In this document: piece by piece, positions 55,101 to 62,367 of the stretch
Layout of the letters: each line of letters starts with the position of its first letter
How positions within the stretch are numbered: the stretch's first letter is position 1
DNA from: Pontixanthobacter aquaemixtae
GTDB taxonomy: Bacteria; Pseudomonadota; Alphaproteobacteria; Sphingomonadales; Sphingomonadaceae
Length of the DNA: 64,000 nucleotides
Direction: 5' to 3'
Assembly: GCF_009827395.1 (NCBI RefSeq)
Contig: NZ_WTYX01000002.1
Location: forward strand, 1 to 64,000
The notes under the pieces: model-generated
The model's database searches: none
Seen by the model: the letters and a program-made list of their open reading frames with translations, nothing else
Told to the model about the DNA's origin: nothing
Position numbers and translations under genes: made by a program

Positions 55101-55887
55101 CAGGAGTTCTCGTCTGCGGAACGTTCGAACCCCACATCATCAGGAATCCAGCGTTGTACCAGTCGGCGCTTTCGGGAACATCGGTCTGTTCGCCCCAGGT
55201 TTGCGGGGATGAGGGAGGAAGGTCGCAATACCAATCGTAGAAGCTCATGCAGGTACCACCGAGCAGCGAGAGATAGCGCGAACCAGCGGCGTAGGAGACC
55301 ATCGACATCGCCGGGATCGGCGAGAAACCAATGACCCGGTCAGGGCCATAAGTCTTGGCAGTGTAGGCGTTCGCCGCAGCGATGATCTCGTTGACTTCAT
55401 CCCATGTCGAGCGAACAAATCCGCCATGGCCGCGAATGGCCGTATAGCTCTTGCGCTTGACCGGATCCTCGACGATCGACGCCCAGGCTGCAACCGGGGT
55501 GCGAACCACCCGCGCCTCACGCCACAGCTTGAGCAAGCGCGAGCGTATCATCGGATATTTCAGCCGCTGGGCCGAATAGATGTACCAGCTATAGCTCGCC
55601 CCGCGCGGACAACCGCGCGGCTCATGGTTGGGCAGATCGGGCCTTGTTCGCGGATAATCGGTCTGCTGCGTTTCCCACGTAATGATCCCGCCCTTGACGT
55701 AGATTTTCCAGGAACACGAGCCGGTGCAGTTCACTCCGTGGGTGCTGCGCACGATCTTATCGTGCTGCCAACGCCTGCGATAGCTATCCTCCCAGTCGCG
55801 GTTCTCATTGGTGGTGACGCCGTGGCCTTCGGAAAAGGCGACTTTCTTCTGGTTGAAAAAGGTCAGGCGGTCGAGAAGCTTGCTCAT
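52150..55887 (-). CDS. narG: Respiratory nitrate reductase alpha subunit NarG
   Basis: A 1245-residue catalytic subunit of membrane-bound nitrate reductase, using Mo-bisMGD and one [4Fe-4S] cluster. The cluster ligands are H50, C54, C58 (THGVNCTGSC) and C93 (RGCPRG). D222 in YDWYCDLPP matches the Mo-ligand Asp of the E. coli enzyme. DWYNAGFLMMWGSNVPQTRTPDAHF and other blocks are conserved. No signal peptide is seen, so it faces the cytoplasm, as in NarGHI. It overlaps narK and narH by 4 bases. Confidence 0.95.
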   Translation of the reverse strand: MSKLLDRLTFFNQKKVAFSEGHGVTTNENRDWEDSYRRRWQHDKIVRSTHGVNCTGSCSWKIYVKGGIITWETQQTDYPRTRPDLPNHEPRGCPRGASYSWYIYSAQRLKYPMIRSRLLKLWREARVVRTPVAAWASIVEDPVKRKSYTAIRGHGGFVRSTWDEVNEIIAAANAYTAKTYGPDRVIGFSPIPAMSMVSYAAGSRYLSLLGGTCMSFYDWYCDLPPSSPQTWGEQTDVPESADWYNAGFLMMWGSNVPQTRTPDAHFMTEARYRGTKVAVVSPDYAEATKFADLWLNPKQGTDAALAMAMGHVILREYHLDRQAEYFEDYCRKYSDMPMLVRLVEKDGAYVPENLLRAADFLDGLEEENNPDWKTVAIDENTDEVVAPNGSAGFRWGEQGKWNLEEKDGRGNDTVLRLTNILDAHHDETIEVAFPYFGNREHDHFQGTDHPSVLKRRVPVRQLQLKEGKAFVATVFDLFCANYGLDRGLGGEHVARDYSEMVPYTPAWAEKITGVPADQIITIAREFAGNAETTNGKSMVILGAGLNHWYHMDMNYRGIINLLVMCGCVGQSGGGWSHYVGQEKLRPQTGWLPLAFALDWNRPPRQMNSTSFFYAHTDQWRYETLDVEEILSPTAPEGDWDASLIDYNVRAERMGWLPSAPQLKTNPLEVGKAAKASGKEAKDYVADALKSGELEMSCFDPDDPANWPRNMFVWRSNLLGSSGKGHEYFLKHLLGTAHGVQGKDLGETGAQKPKEVKWHDDAPKGKLDLLVTLDFRMSTTCVYSDIVLPTASWYEKDDLNTSDMHPFIHPLSAAVDPVWESRSDWDIYKGIAKKFSEVAPEVLGVEQDVVLTPIQHDTPNEIAQPYDVADWGNGDVEPIPGKTMATVAVVERDYPGLYERFSSLGPLMDKLGNGGKGIAWNTETEVENLRKLNGARSEEGSAKGAPRIDSAIDAAEVILMLAPETNGEVAVKAWEAISKNTGRDHTHLALPKEEEKIRFRDIQAQPRKIISSPTWSGLESEHVCYNAGYTNVHELIPWRTLTGRQQLYQDHKWMRAFGEGFCVYRPPIDTKAVKPMLDEAKDAPHVILNFITPHQKWGIHSTYTDNLLMLTLSRGGPIVWMSEVDAAKAGLVDNDWVETFNSNGALVARVVVSQRMKEGTLFMYHAQEKLTNMPGSPLTGQRGGIHNSVTRAVLKPTHMIGGYVQLAYGFNYYGTVGSNRDEYVIVRKLSKVDWLEEALPEGETVA

Positions 55888-58631
55888 GCGGTTGCTCCCT
55901 TGAGCTGGTTGGTTGGTTCAGCGGGGACAAGCGCCCGGCCACGTTCGATATCGTGCAGCAGGCCGCCGCGACGGGAATAAGCCCACCAGGTCAGCGATGC
56001 GCAACTGGCGTAGAAGATGAAGAAGCCCCAGAGCGCCGCCATTGGAGAGCCGGTCGCCGAGATCGCGCTGCCAAAGCTTTTCGGGATGAAGAAGGCCCCG
56101 TAGGCGGCGATGGCGGAGGTGAAGCCGACAATCGCTGCCGATTCCTTCTCCGATTGGCGCAGGCTTGCTTCCCGAGTCAGCTGCGGCATCAACCGCGGCA
56201 CTTCCTGACGCATGATGTTGGGGATCATCTGGAAAGTGGAGGCATTGCCCACCCCGGTCATGAAGAACATGAAGATGAACGCTGCGAGGAAGCCCCACCA
56301 GCTGCCCGCTTCGATGAAGTACGCCACTGCGAGCACACCGAGCATCATGAGGACGAAAACCCAGAAGGTCACCCGCGCCCCGCCCCAGCGATCCGAAACC
56401 CATCCGGTCGCGGCACGACTGAGAGCACCGACCAAAGGCCCCAAGAAAACGAACTGGAGCACATCAATTTGAGGGAACTGGTGTTTGGCAAGCAAAGGCA
56501 GACCGGCCGAAAAGCCGATAAAGCTGCCAAAGGTCCCTGTGTAGAGCCAGCACATGAGCCAATTGTGCTTGCGCTGGAAAATCACGGACTGCTCGGCGAA
56601 GCTGGCCTTGGCATCGGCAATGTCGTTCATCCCGAACCATGCCAGCATGGTCGCAACGATAATGAACGGCACCCAGATGAAGCCGGCATTCTGCAGCCAC
56701 AACTCGCCGCCTTCCGCGGTCTGCTGCGGTTCGCCGCCCAAGATGCCGAACACTCCAGCGACAATGACAAGCGGTACGGCAAACTGCATCACCGAAACGC
56801 CAAGGTTGCCAAGCCCGGCATTGAGGGCGAGCGCGTTGCCCTTCTGTGCCTTCGGAAAGAAGAAACTGATGTTGGACATCGACGAGGCGAAATTGCCTCC
56901 GCCAAACCCGCACAGCAGCGCCAGCACCAGGAAAATGACGTAAGGCGTCTCCGGGTTCTGGACTGCATACCCAATCCCGAAGGCCGGGATCAGTAGCGAT
57001 GCGGTGGACAAAGTGGTCCACAGTCGACCCCCGAAAATCGGGACCATGAAACTGTAGAAGATCCGCAGTGTCGCCCCAGAAAGTCCAGGCAAGGCTGCCA
57101 GCCAAAACAACTGGTCAGTGCTGTAGTCGAAGCCGATGGAAGGCAACTTTGCGACCACGACCGACCACACCATCCAGACTGCAAAGGCCAAGAGCAGGGC
57201 CGGGATTGATATGAAAAGATTGCGCCGGGCAATTCTCTCGCCGGTTTGTTCCCAGAACTCGGAGTCCTCCGGTCTCCACTCCGCGAGCACCTTGCTCGGC
57301 TTCGCTGCTGCATGCTTCTTCTCTTCGTGCAGATCGGCCATTTCTGGGAATTCAGGCAGCGAGCGGTTATCCATCCCTGCTGCCTTCTGCTCCATCTGCC
57401 GAATGGCTATATGCATCCATGCGAGGGCAATGCCGACGAGGGCAAACAGCACCATGAAGCAGCTGGTCCAGATTCCGGTGAGATCGCTAACGGCGCCAAA
57501 GACGATCGGCAGGATGAAGCCACCCAGGCCGCCAACCATGCCCACCATGCCGCCAACCGAACCCACGTGGTCGGGGTAGTAGACCGGGATATGCTTGTAG
57601 ACCGCTGCTTTCCCAAGCGACATGAAGAAGCCCAGCACGAACACCGTGATGACGAAGGGAACCAGGCTCATCGAAGTCGAAAATACGATGTCGCCGCGGA
57701 TGCCATGAATGACATAGTCGGTTGCCGGGTAAGACAGCATGAACAGGCACACCAACGACACGCCGAAGGTCGCATACATGATCCGCCGCGCGCCGTACTT
57801 GTCCGACAGCATCCCGCCATATGCGCGAAACAGGCTGGCCGAGAGCGAGAAGGTCGCCGCCAGCATCCCGGCCGTTTTAACGTCGACGCCATAGAGGCTG
57901 ACCATGTATTGCGGCAGCCACAGCGCCAGCGCGACGAACGCGCCAAAGACAAAGAAGTAATAGAGCGAGAAACGCCAGACCTGCTCGCTCTTGAGCGGTT
58001 CGAGCTGCTCCTTCAGACTCCGCGCTTTGGTCCCATCCGCTTTGCGCGCGGCAAATTCCGGATCATCCTTGGCAAACAGGTAGAACAATACGGCGATAAG
58101 TGCGAGCGCACCTGCCCACACCTGGGCGACGCCTTGCCAGCCGATCGCGACCATGACCCACGGGGCCAGGAATTTGGTTACCGCCGCCCCCACATTGCCC
58201 ATGCCGAAAAAGCCTAAAGCCGCACCCTGTCGCTCTTGCGGATAGAATTTTGAAACATAGGCAACGCCGACGGCAAAGCCGCCTCCGGCCAGGCCGAGGC
58301 CCAGCGCTGCAAGGAGCATGACGTAGTAATTCTCGGCGTAAGACAGCAAAAAGGTTGATGCGGCTGACGCCAGCATGGTGAGCGGGAACACGATCCTGCC
58401 GCCACGCTGGTCGGTCCAGATGCCCAGCATGAGCCGGGTCAGCGAACCGGTCAGGATCGGAGTGCCGACCAACAATCCAAATTGCGTATCATTAAGCCCC
58501 AACTCGGCTTTGATTTCGATCCCGACGATGGCGAAGATCGTCCAGACGGCGAAACAGATTGTAAACGCAAACGTACTCAAGCCGAGAGCTCGGTTCTGGT
58601 CGGCGGCGTTTAGCGCTTGCTGTTTTGGCAT
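55884..58631 (-). CDS. narK: Fused nitrate/nitrite transporter NarK (NarK1-NarK2 type)
   Basis: About 915 residues, twice the usual length: two major-facilitator domains joined by a cytoplasmic linker (about 440-480). The first carries GLGLAGGGFAVGVAYVSKFYP and resembles proton-nitrate symporters. The second carries LLCGFGGGNFASSMSNISFFFP, resembling nitrate/nitrite antiporters. This fusion is known from Paracoccus. The ATG at 58631 is chosen because AGGAAG lies 6 bases upstream; 58646 is possible. The FNR box centre is 72 bases upstream. It is the first gene of the operon. Confidence 0.92.
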   Translation of the reverse strand: MPKQQALNAADQNRALGLSTFAFTICFAVWTIFAIVGIEIKAELGLNDTQFGLLVGTPILTGSLTRLMLGIWTDQRGGRIVFPLTMLASAASTFLLSYAENYYVMLLAALGLGLAGGGFAVGVAYVSKFYPQERQGAALGFFGMGNVGAAVTKFLAPWVMVAIGWQGVAQVWAGALALIAVLFYLFAKDDPEFAARKADGTKARSLKEQLEPLKSEQVWRFSLYYFFVFGAFVALALWLPQYMVSLYGVDVKTAGMLAATFSLSASLFRAYGGMLSDKYGARRIMYATFGVSLVCLFMLSYPATDYVIHGIRGDIVFSTSMSLVPFVITVFVLGFFMSLGKAAVYKHIPVYYPDHVGSVGGMVGMVGGLGGFILPIVFGAVSDLTGIWTSCFMVLFALVGIALAWMHIAIRQMEQKAAGMDNRSLPEFPEMADLHEEKKHAAAKPSKVLAEWRPEDSEFWEQTGERIARRNLFISIPALLLAFAVWMVWSVVVAKLPSIGFDYSTDQLFWLAALPGLSGATLRIFYSFMVPIFGGRLWTTLSTASLLIPAFGIGYAVQNPETPYVIFLVLALLCGFGGGNFASSMSNISFFFPKAQKGNALALNAGLGNLGVSVMQFAVPLVIVAGVFGILGGEPQQTAEGGELWLQNAGFIWVPFIIVATMLAWFGMNDIADAKASFAEQSVIFQRKHNWLMCWLYTGTFGSFIGFSAGLPLLAKHQFPQIDVLQFVFLGPLVGALSRAATGWVSDRWGGARVTFWVFVLMMLGVLAVAYFIEAGSWWGFLAAFIFMFFMTGVGNASTFQMIPNIMRQEVPRLMPQLTREASLRQSEKESAAIVGFTSAIAAYGAFFIPKSFGSAISATGSPMAALWGFFIFYASCASLTWWAYSRRGGLLHDIERGRALVPAEPTNQLKGATA

Positions 58632-58695
58632 GCTCGGCTTCCTCATGGATCAGCGATCAGTGGTCTTTCGCTGAGCCAAGAAAACGGGATACTAT

Positions 58696-58709
58696 TTGAC
58701 CAAGATCAA
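58696..58709 (-). promoter_or_regulatory. FNR box upstream of narK
   Basis: TTGACCAAGATCAA fits the FNR consensus. Its centre is 72 bases from the narK ATG. It should drive the nine-gene operon under low oxygen. Confidence 0.85.
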
Positions 58710-58788
58710 AGAGCGCGTGGAAAGACCGCAAAACTCGCGGTCGCTTGCTATTTTCGGGAAGCGCGAGTTTTAGATATCAAGTCTTTGG

Positions 58789-58802
58789 TTGATGAATATC
58801 AA
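58789..58802 (+). promoter_or_regulatory. FNR/Dnr box upstream of the NarR-like gene
   Basis: TTGATGAATATCAA is a perfect palindromic site with its centre about 55 bases before the GTG at 58851. FnrL or the NarR-like protein itself could bind it. Together with the site at 58696 it makes a divergent double-FNR promoter region. Confidence 0.8.
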
Positions 58803-58850
58803 TCGCTGGGCTAGCCAAAGCAGATCAAGTTGTAAGGGAAGCGAATTCGG

Positions 58851-59546
58851 GTGCGAATCGAAGAAAAGCCGGAAATCGCGCGACTTCCCCTGTTTCGCGA
58901 CATGGATGATACCAGACGCGAGGACATCTTCTCCGGTTCATTCCTGCAGGTATTCCCTGCGCAGCTTACGCTTTTCGAAGCAGGCCAGCAGGTGGATTTT
59001 TTGCATGTGCTCGTCGATGGCTTGATCGAGCTCTATGTTCCCGGGACAGCGCGCGATACGACGATCCAGCTGATTGAGCCGGTGAAGAGCTTTATCCTCG
59101 CTGCAGCGGTCAACGATATGCCCTATCTGATGTCGGCGCGCACGCTTACGTCATCAAGAGTTCTGCTCGTTCCAGCTGCACGTATCCGCGGTGCGATCAA
59201 GGAAGATGCTGCCTTGATGCAGGCGACTATGACTGAGCTTGCGCTTGGGTACCGGGACATGGTCAGAGCGCTTGTCGATATGAAGATCAGACAATCTGCC
59301 GAGCGGCTGGGCAATTATCTGCTTGGATACAGTGCGAAGCACGGCGATGCGTGGCAATTCGAACTTAGTGGAGAAAAGCGGGTTCTGGCATCTCTGCTCG
59401 GTATGACACCGGAAAATCTGTCGCGCGCCTTCGGGACCTTGAAGCAGCACGGGGTAAACGTAGTCGGAGCAAGAGTGCGGATCGAGGACAGGGAAGCTCT
59501 GACTGCATTTGCCCGTCCCGATTCAGTACCCGCCGATCCAAATTGA
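58851..59546 (+). CDS. NarR/Dnr-like Crp/Fnr transcriptional regulator
   Basis: A 231-residue Crp/Fnr protein without an N-terminal cysteine cluster. The C-terminal helix reads LASLLGMTPENLSRAFGTLKQHGV with ExxSR for TTGAT-type DNA. It is divergent from narK, like the NarR/Dnr regulators that respond to nitrate/nitrite or nitric oxide. The GTG at 58851 has GGGAAG about 9 bases upstream. A direct FNR-type box lies 49 bases before the start. It may activate the nar operon together with FnrL; the ligand is not shown by sequence. Confidence 0.82.
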   Translation: MRIEEKPEIARLPLFRDMDDTRREDIFSGSFLQVFPAQLTLFEAGQQVDFLHVLVDGLIELYVPGTARDTTIQLIEPVKSFILAAAVNDMPYLMSARTLTSSRVLLVPAARIRGAIKEDAALMQATMTELALGYRDMVRALVDMKIRQSAERLGNYLLGYSAKHGDAWQFELSGEKRVLASLLGMTPENLSRAFGTLKQHGVNVVGARVRIEDREALTAFARPDSVPADPN

Positions 59547-59558
59547 GGAACCACCCGT

Positions 59559-60179
59559 GTGAGCTCGCCGCCGCAGACACGATTGTTCGTTACTCCAGAA
59601 GAAGAGAGGCGGATACGATCAGCTGTAAAAGGCGCGGATGTAGCTTTGCTGGGTCCCGGCTATCGTCTAGCCACTGCTCAAGACGCCGAAGGCCTGCTTG
59701 AGCTTCTCGCTGATCCTGAAGTGTCGTATCCGATCTACGATCTTCCGCGACCGTTGACGCATGAAAGCATTCGAAGTTGGGTTCTCGATGCACAGGCGAG
59801 ACAGCGTCAGGGTGAAGCCGCCTTTGCGATTATGATCGATAGCACTGACGAGATCGTGAGCTACTCCTACTTCACGGTATGGCCGGAGCGCTCCTCAGCC
59901 GAAATCGCAGGTGCCTATCGCGGTGACGCGCAAAGCATGGGTGCCGGCAAGGCGGGCGCTGCGTGCAGCTTTGACTGGATGTTTGAGCACTTGGGAGTGC
60001 GACTCATCGGCGTCACAGCTGCGATAGATAATGTGCGCTCAGCAAAGGTGATCGAAGCTGCTGGATTCACGTTTTTCGGCGAGCGCGACAGTGTCCGGCC
60101 AGATGGTTCGACGCGCCAATCGCTCTACTGGGAGATGATGCGCAAGGATTGGCAAAAGCTAAAAGCACAAGGTCACTAG
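59559..60179 (+). CDS. GNAT-family N-acetyltransferase
   Basis: A 206-residue GNAT protein of the RimJ-like group that transfers acetyl from acetyl-CoA to an amine or protein N-terminus. The C-terminal acetyl-CoA region has GVRLIGVTAAIDNVRSAKVIEAAGFTFFGE, where NxxSxxxxExxGF is typical. The GTG at 59559 has GAGGAA 8 bases upstream. It follows the NarR-like gene by 12 bases on the same strand and ends 4 bases from the convergent epoxide-hydrolase-like gene. The substrate is unknown. Confidence 0.78.
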   Translation: MSSPPQTRLFVTPEEERRIRSAVKGADVALLGPGYRLATAQDAEGLLELLADPEVSYPIYDLPRPLTHESIRSWVLDAQARQRQGEAAFAIMIDSTDEIVSYSYFTVWPERSSAEIAGAYRGDAQSMGAGKAGAACSFDWMFEHLGVRLIGVTAAIDNVRSAKVIEAAGFTFFGERDSVRPDGSTRQSLYWEMMRKDWQKLKAQGH

Positions 60180-60183
60180 CAGC

Positions 60184-60561
60184 TTAGTCGCCAACGGCCT
60201 GACGATAGGTCGCCATATCAAAATAATCGCGCCAGACCGCGATTTTTTCATCCTTCATCTCAAAGACCCCGCAGCACGGCAAACTAACCGGCTTTCCATT
60301 CACGATCGTACGATCCAACCGCTCTACGAATACGGTGTTTCCAGAGGCAGCAATCGACAAAATGTCCCATTGTGTCCTGGACCAGCCGTGCAGGAATGCA
60401 GCGATAAATTGCCGCAACGCATGGTGGCCCTGAATGGGGTCTATCGGCATGTTGTGGTAAATGCCATCCTTGGCGAAATAGCCCACCAGTTCCTCGGGAT
60501 CGTGCCGCGACCAGGCGGCTATGAACTCGCGCAAGGTAGCGATGTTGTCTTGCTCCTCCAT
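60184..60561 (-). CDS. Limonene-1,2-epoxide hydrolase-like (NTF2 fold) protein
   Basis: A 125-residue protein with the NTF2-like cone fold. The catalytic residues of limonene epoxide hydrolases appear in order: Tyr/Asn in DGIYHNMP, Arg/Asp in VERLDR and Asp in WRDYFD. This suggests it opens an epoxide or a related small molecule. It starts 22 bases after the porin stop on the same strand and may be co-transcribed with the porin. Its link to nitrate respiration is unclear. Confidence 0.75.
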   Translation of the reverse strand: MEEQDNIATLREFIAAWSRHDPEELVGYFAKDGIYHNMPIDPIQGHHALRQFIAAFLHGWSRTQWDILSIAASGNTVFVERLDRTIVNGKPVSLPCCGVFEMKDEKIAVWRDYFDMATYRQAVGD

Positions 60562-60583
60562 TAAGTCGAATCCTCAATCAGCA

Positions 60584-61798
60584 TCAAAAATTCATTTGCA
60601 AGGATAGCCACCCTTTGGTCGTATCGACCGCGAACTCATCCGCTTCGTAGTGCGCAAATTTCAGCAAGACCTTGAGGTTGGCCTGGATGGGATAATCGGC
60701 GAGCAGATTAATCTCCTGCCCATAGGACTGATCCGTCGATGTCGCATCAAAATCGTGGACGATACCGCGGAGCAGCAATCCGTTGAGCGGTGAGCCATCG
60801 CCAAAGCGGTAGCTGATGTCTCCATAAAGGTCGCGCAAGCCACCGGGCGGCGTCACAAGAAACTTGTCTGCCCAGCCGTTGAAGGCATGCAATGTTGCGA
60901 GCGGGGTTTGCAGGGCGAATGCACCATTACCCTCAAGTCGCTCGTAACCTGTCTTGATCGTGAAGCCTCCGAAGGAGATTCCCGGCTCAAGCAACAGATA
61001 GTCGAGTGAGAACTCAGCCGGATTCAGCCCTAAATCGCGCTGGTTTGCGTATTCGGCTGCGTAGAGGATCTTTGTCGATCCGCCAATGGGCTGCGCGCCA
61101 GAAAGCCGCACTCCAAGCGTCTGCGAACTGTTGGCTGGCGACACCGGAATGTCGAGGAAATAGCCATAGGCGGACACCGTGCCTACCGATGGTATCGCAT
61201 AAGTCGCATGGACATTGTGGATGTCTGTATCGCGCCATATCCCTTGCGGCGAATCCGGCCCGAAGATGCGATTGACCCGCCAAGCATGGAAATAATCCAC
61301 GGATGCGCCTTCCACCGGGTTCACCGTGACCTGCGCCAAGTCGAAAGTCTGATCGTTCTGGCGCCAGTCGACCGAACCAATCCAGCGCTGATTGTCGAGG
61401 TTGATTTTCTGGCGTCCGGCGAGCACTTCGACAGCAGGGTCCGGTCGCCAGCGAACAAATGCCCGGTTGAGCAAAAGGGTCGAGGGATCCGCAATAACCG
61501 GGAACTGTACTTGGCCGTTGACGGTATCGTTGAAATCTTGCGGTCCCAGACGAACCACTGCCTCTCCTTCGACGAGCGCGCTGAGGCCGTTCCACTCATC
61601 GGTTTCGACGCCGCCTCTTATCCTGAGCGTCGACGCGGTAGCATCTTCGGGCAGGTTTTCTTGGTCGACCACTTCCAGCCGGTAGCGCAGGTCCAAATAC
61701 GGATCGAATGGCAGAGCATCACCGTCTTGCGCCAACACTGGCGTGGACATCGTGATCGCCAATGAGGTGGCACCGAGCGTGAGAAGAGTCTTGTTCAT
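60584..61798 (-). CDS. Outer-membrane porin-like protein (alginate-export family-like)
   Basis: A 404-residue protein with a signal peptide (ending near PVLAQ) and alternating beta-strand sequence typical of 16-18-strand porins, such as PYLDLRYRLEVVDQENL and VLAGRQKINLDNQRW. The C-terminal residue is Phe (LSLQMNF), the outer-membrane targeting mark. It resembles the alginate-export/OprD-like porin group. An FNR box lies 41 bases upstream (centre), so it may import nitrate or a small anion under low oxygen; this is inference. Confidence 0.78.
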   Translation of the reverse strand: MNKTLLTLGATSLAITMSTPVLAQDGDALPFDPYLDLRYRLEVVDQENLPEDATASTLRIRGGVETDEWNGLSALVEGEAVVRLGPQDFNDTVNGQVQFPVIADPSTLLLNRAFVRWRPDPAVEVLAGRQKINLDNQRWIGSVDWRQNDQTFDLAQVTVNPVEGASVDYFHAWRVNRIFGPDSPQGIWRDTDIHNVHATYAIPSVGTVSAYGYFLDIPVSPANSSQTLGVRLSGAQPIGGSTKILYAAEYANQRDLGLNPAEFSLDYLLLEPGISFGGFTIKTGYERLEGNGAFALQTPLATLHAFNGWADKFLVTPPGGLRDLYGDISYRFGDGSPLNGLLLRGIVHDFDATSTDQSYGQEINLLADYPIQANLKVLLKFAHYEADEFAVDTTKGWLSLQMNF

Positions 61799-61832
61799 GG
61801 CCGCTCAGATAGAGGGCAGGCAGCCAAAGTAT

Positions 61833-61846
61833 TTGATCCGTGTCAA
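61833..61846. promoter_or_regulatory. FNR box between porin and small membrane protein
   Basis: TTGATCCGTGTCAA fits the FNR consensus. Its centre is about 41 bases from both the porin ATG (61798) and the plus-strand ATG at 61881, a symmetric position allowing control of both. Confidence 0.8.
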
Positions 61847-61880
61847 AGTCGCGCGCATCCAATTCCACCAAAAGGGCGAT

Positions 61881-62351
61881 ATGATATTTGATGATTTCAC
61901 TCTGGCCCGCGTGCTCCACATCGTATCCATTGTCGGCTGGATAGGAGGCGTCTGGTTCGTAACATTCGTCGTAATGCCTTCGATCGCGAGGACTGCTTCG
62001 CCGGCGGACAGGCTCCATGCCTTTCACCGGATCGAGCAGGGATTTTCTGTGCAAGCAAAGTTCTGGGTAATTCTTGCCGGAGCATCTGGTTTCTGGATGA
62101 CCTGGCGCGCTGATATGTGGTCGCGATTTGCGGAAACGTCTTACTGGTGGATGCACGCCATGCTCGGACTCTGGCTCGTTTTCGCTGCTATGCTTTTCAT
62201 CGCGGAACCGCTCGTACTCCACCGGCGCATGGCAGAATCGCCGTCACCGGAACGCGACTTCAACCTGATGGTATGGGTGCATCGCGTGCTTTCGGTCATC
62301 GCTCTCGTCACTGTGCTGGGTGCGATGGCGGGCGCGCACGGGCTTATGTAG
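61881..62351 (+). CDS. Small membrane protein, CopD-like
   Basis: A 156-residue protein with about four hydrophobic helices, including VLHIVSIVGWIGGVWFVTFVV and VWVHRVLSVIALVTVLGAMAGAHG. Several His residues (LHIVS, YWWMHAML, MVWVHRVL) sit in or next to the helices, as in CopD-like or cytochrome-b-like proteins that bind haem or copper. The ATG at 61881 follows AAGGG. It precedes the NnrS-family gene by 16 bases on the same strand, and the two probably share the FNR-controlled promoter. Confidence 0.65.
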   Translation: MIFDDFTLARVLHIVSIVGWIGGVWFVTFVVMPSIARTASPADRLHAFHRIEQGFSVQAKFWVILAGASGFWMTWRADMWSRFAETSYWWMHAMLGLWLVFAAMLFIAEPLVLHRRMAESPSPERDFNLMVWVHRVLSVIALVTVLGAMAGAHGLM

Positions 62352-62367
62352 GGGGCAAGCGCGAGAT

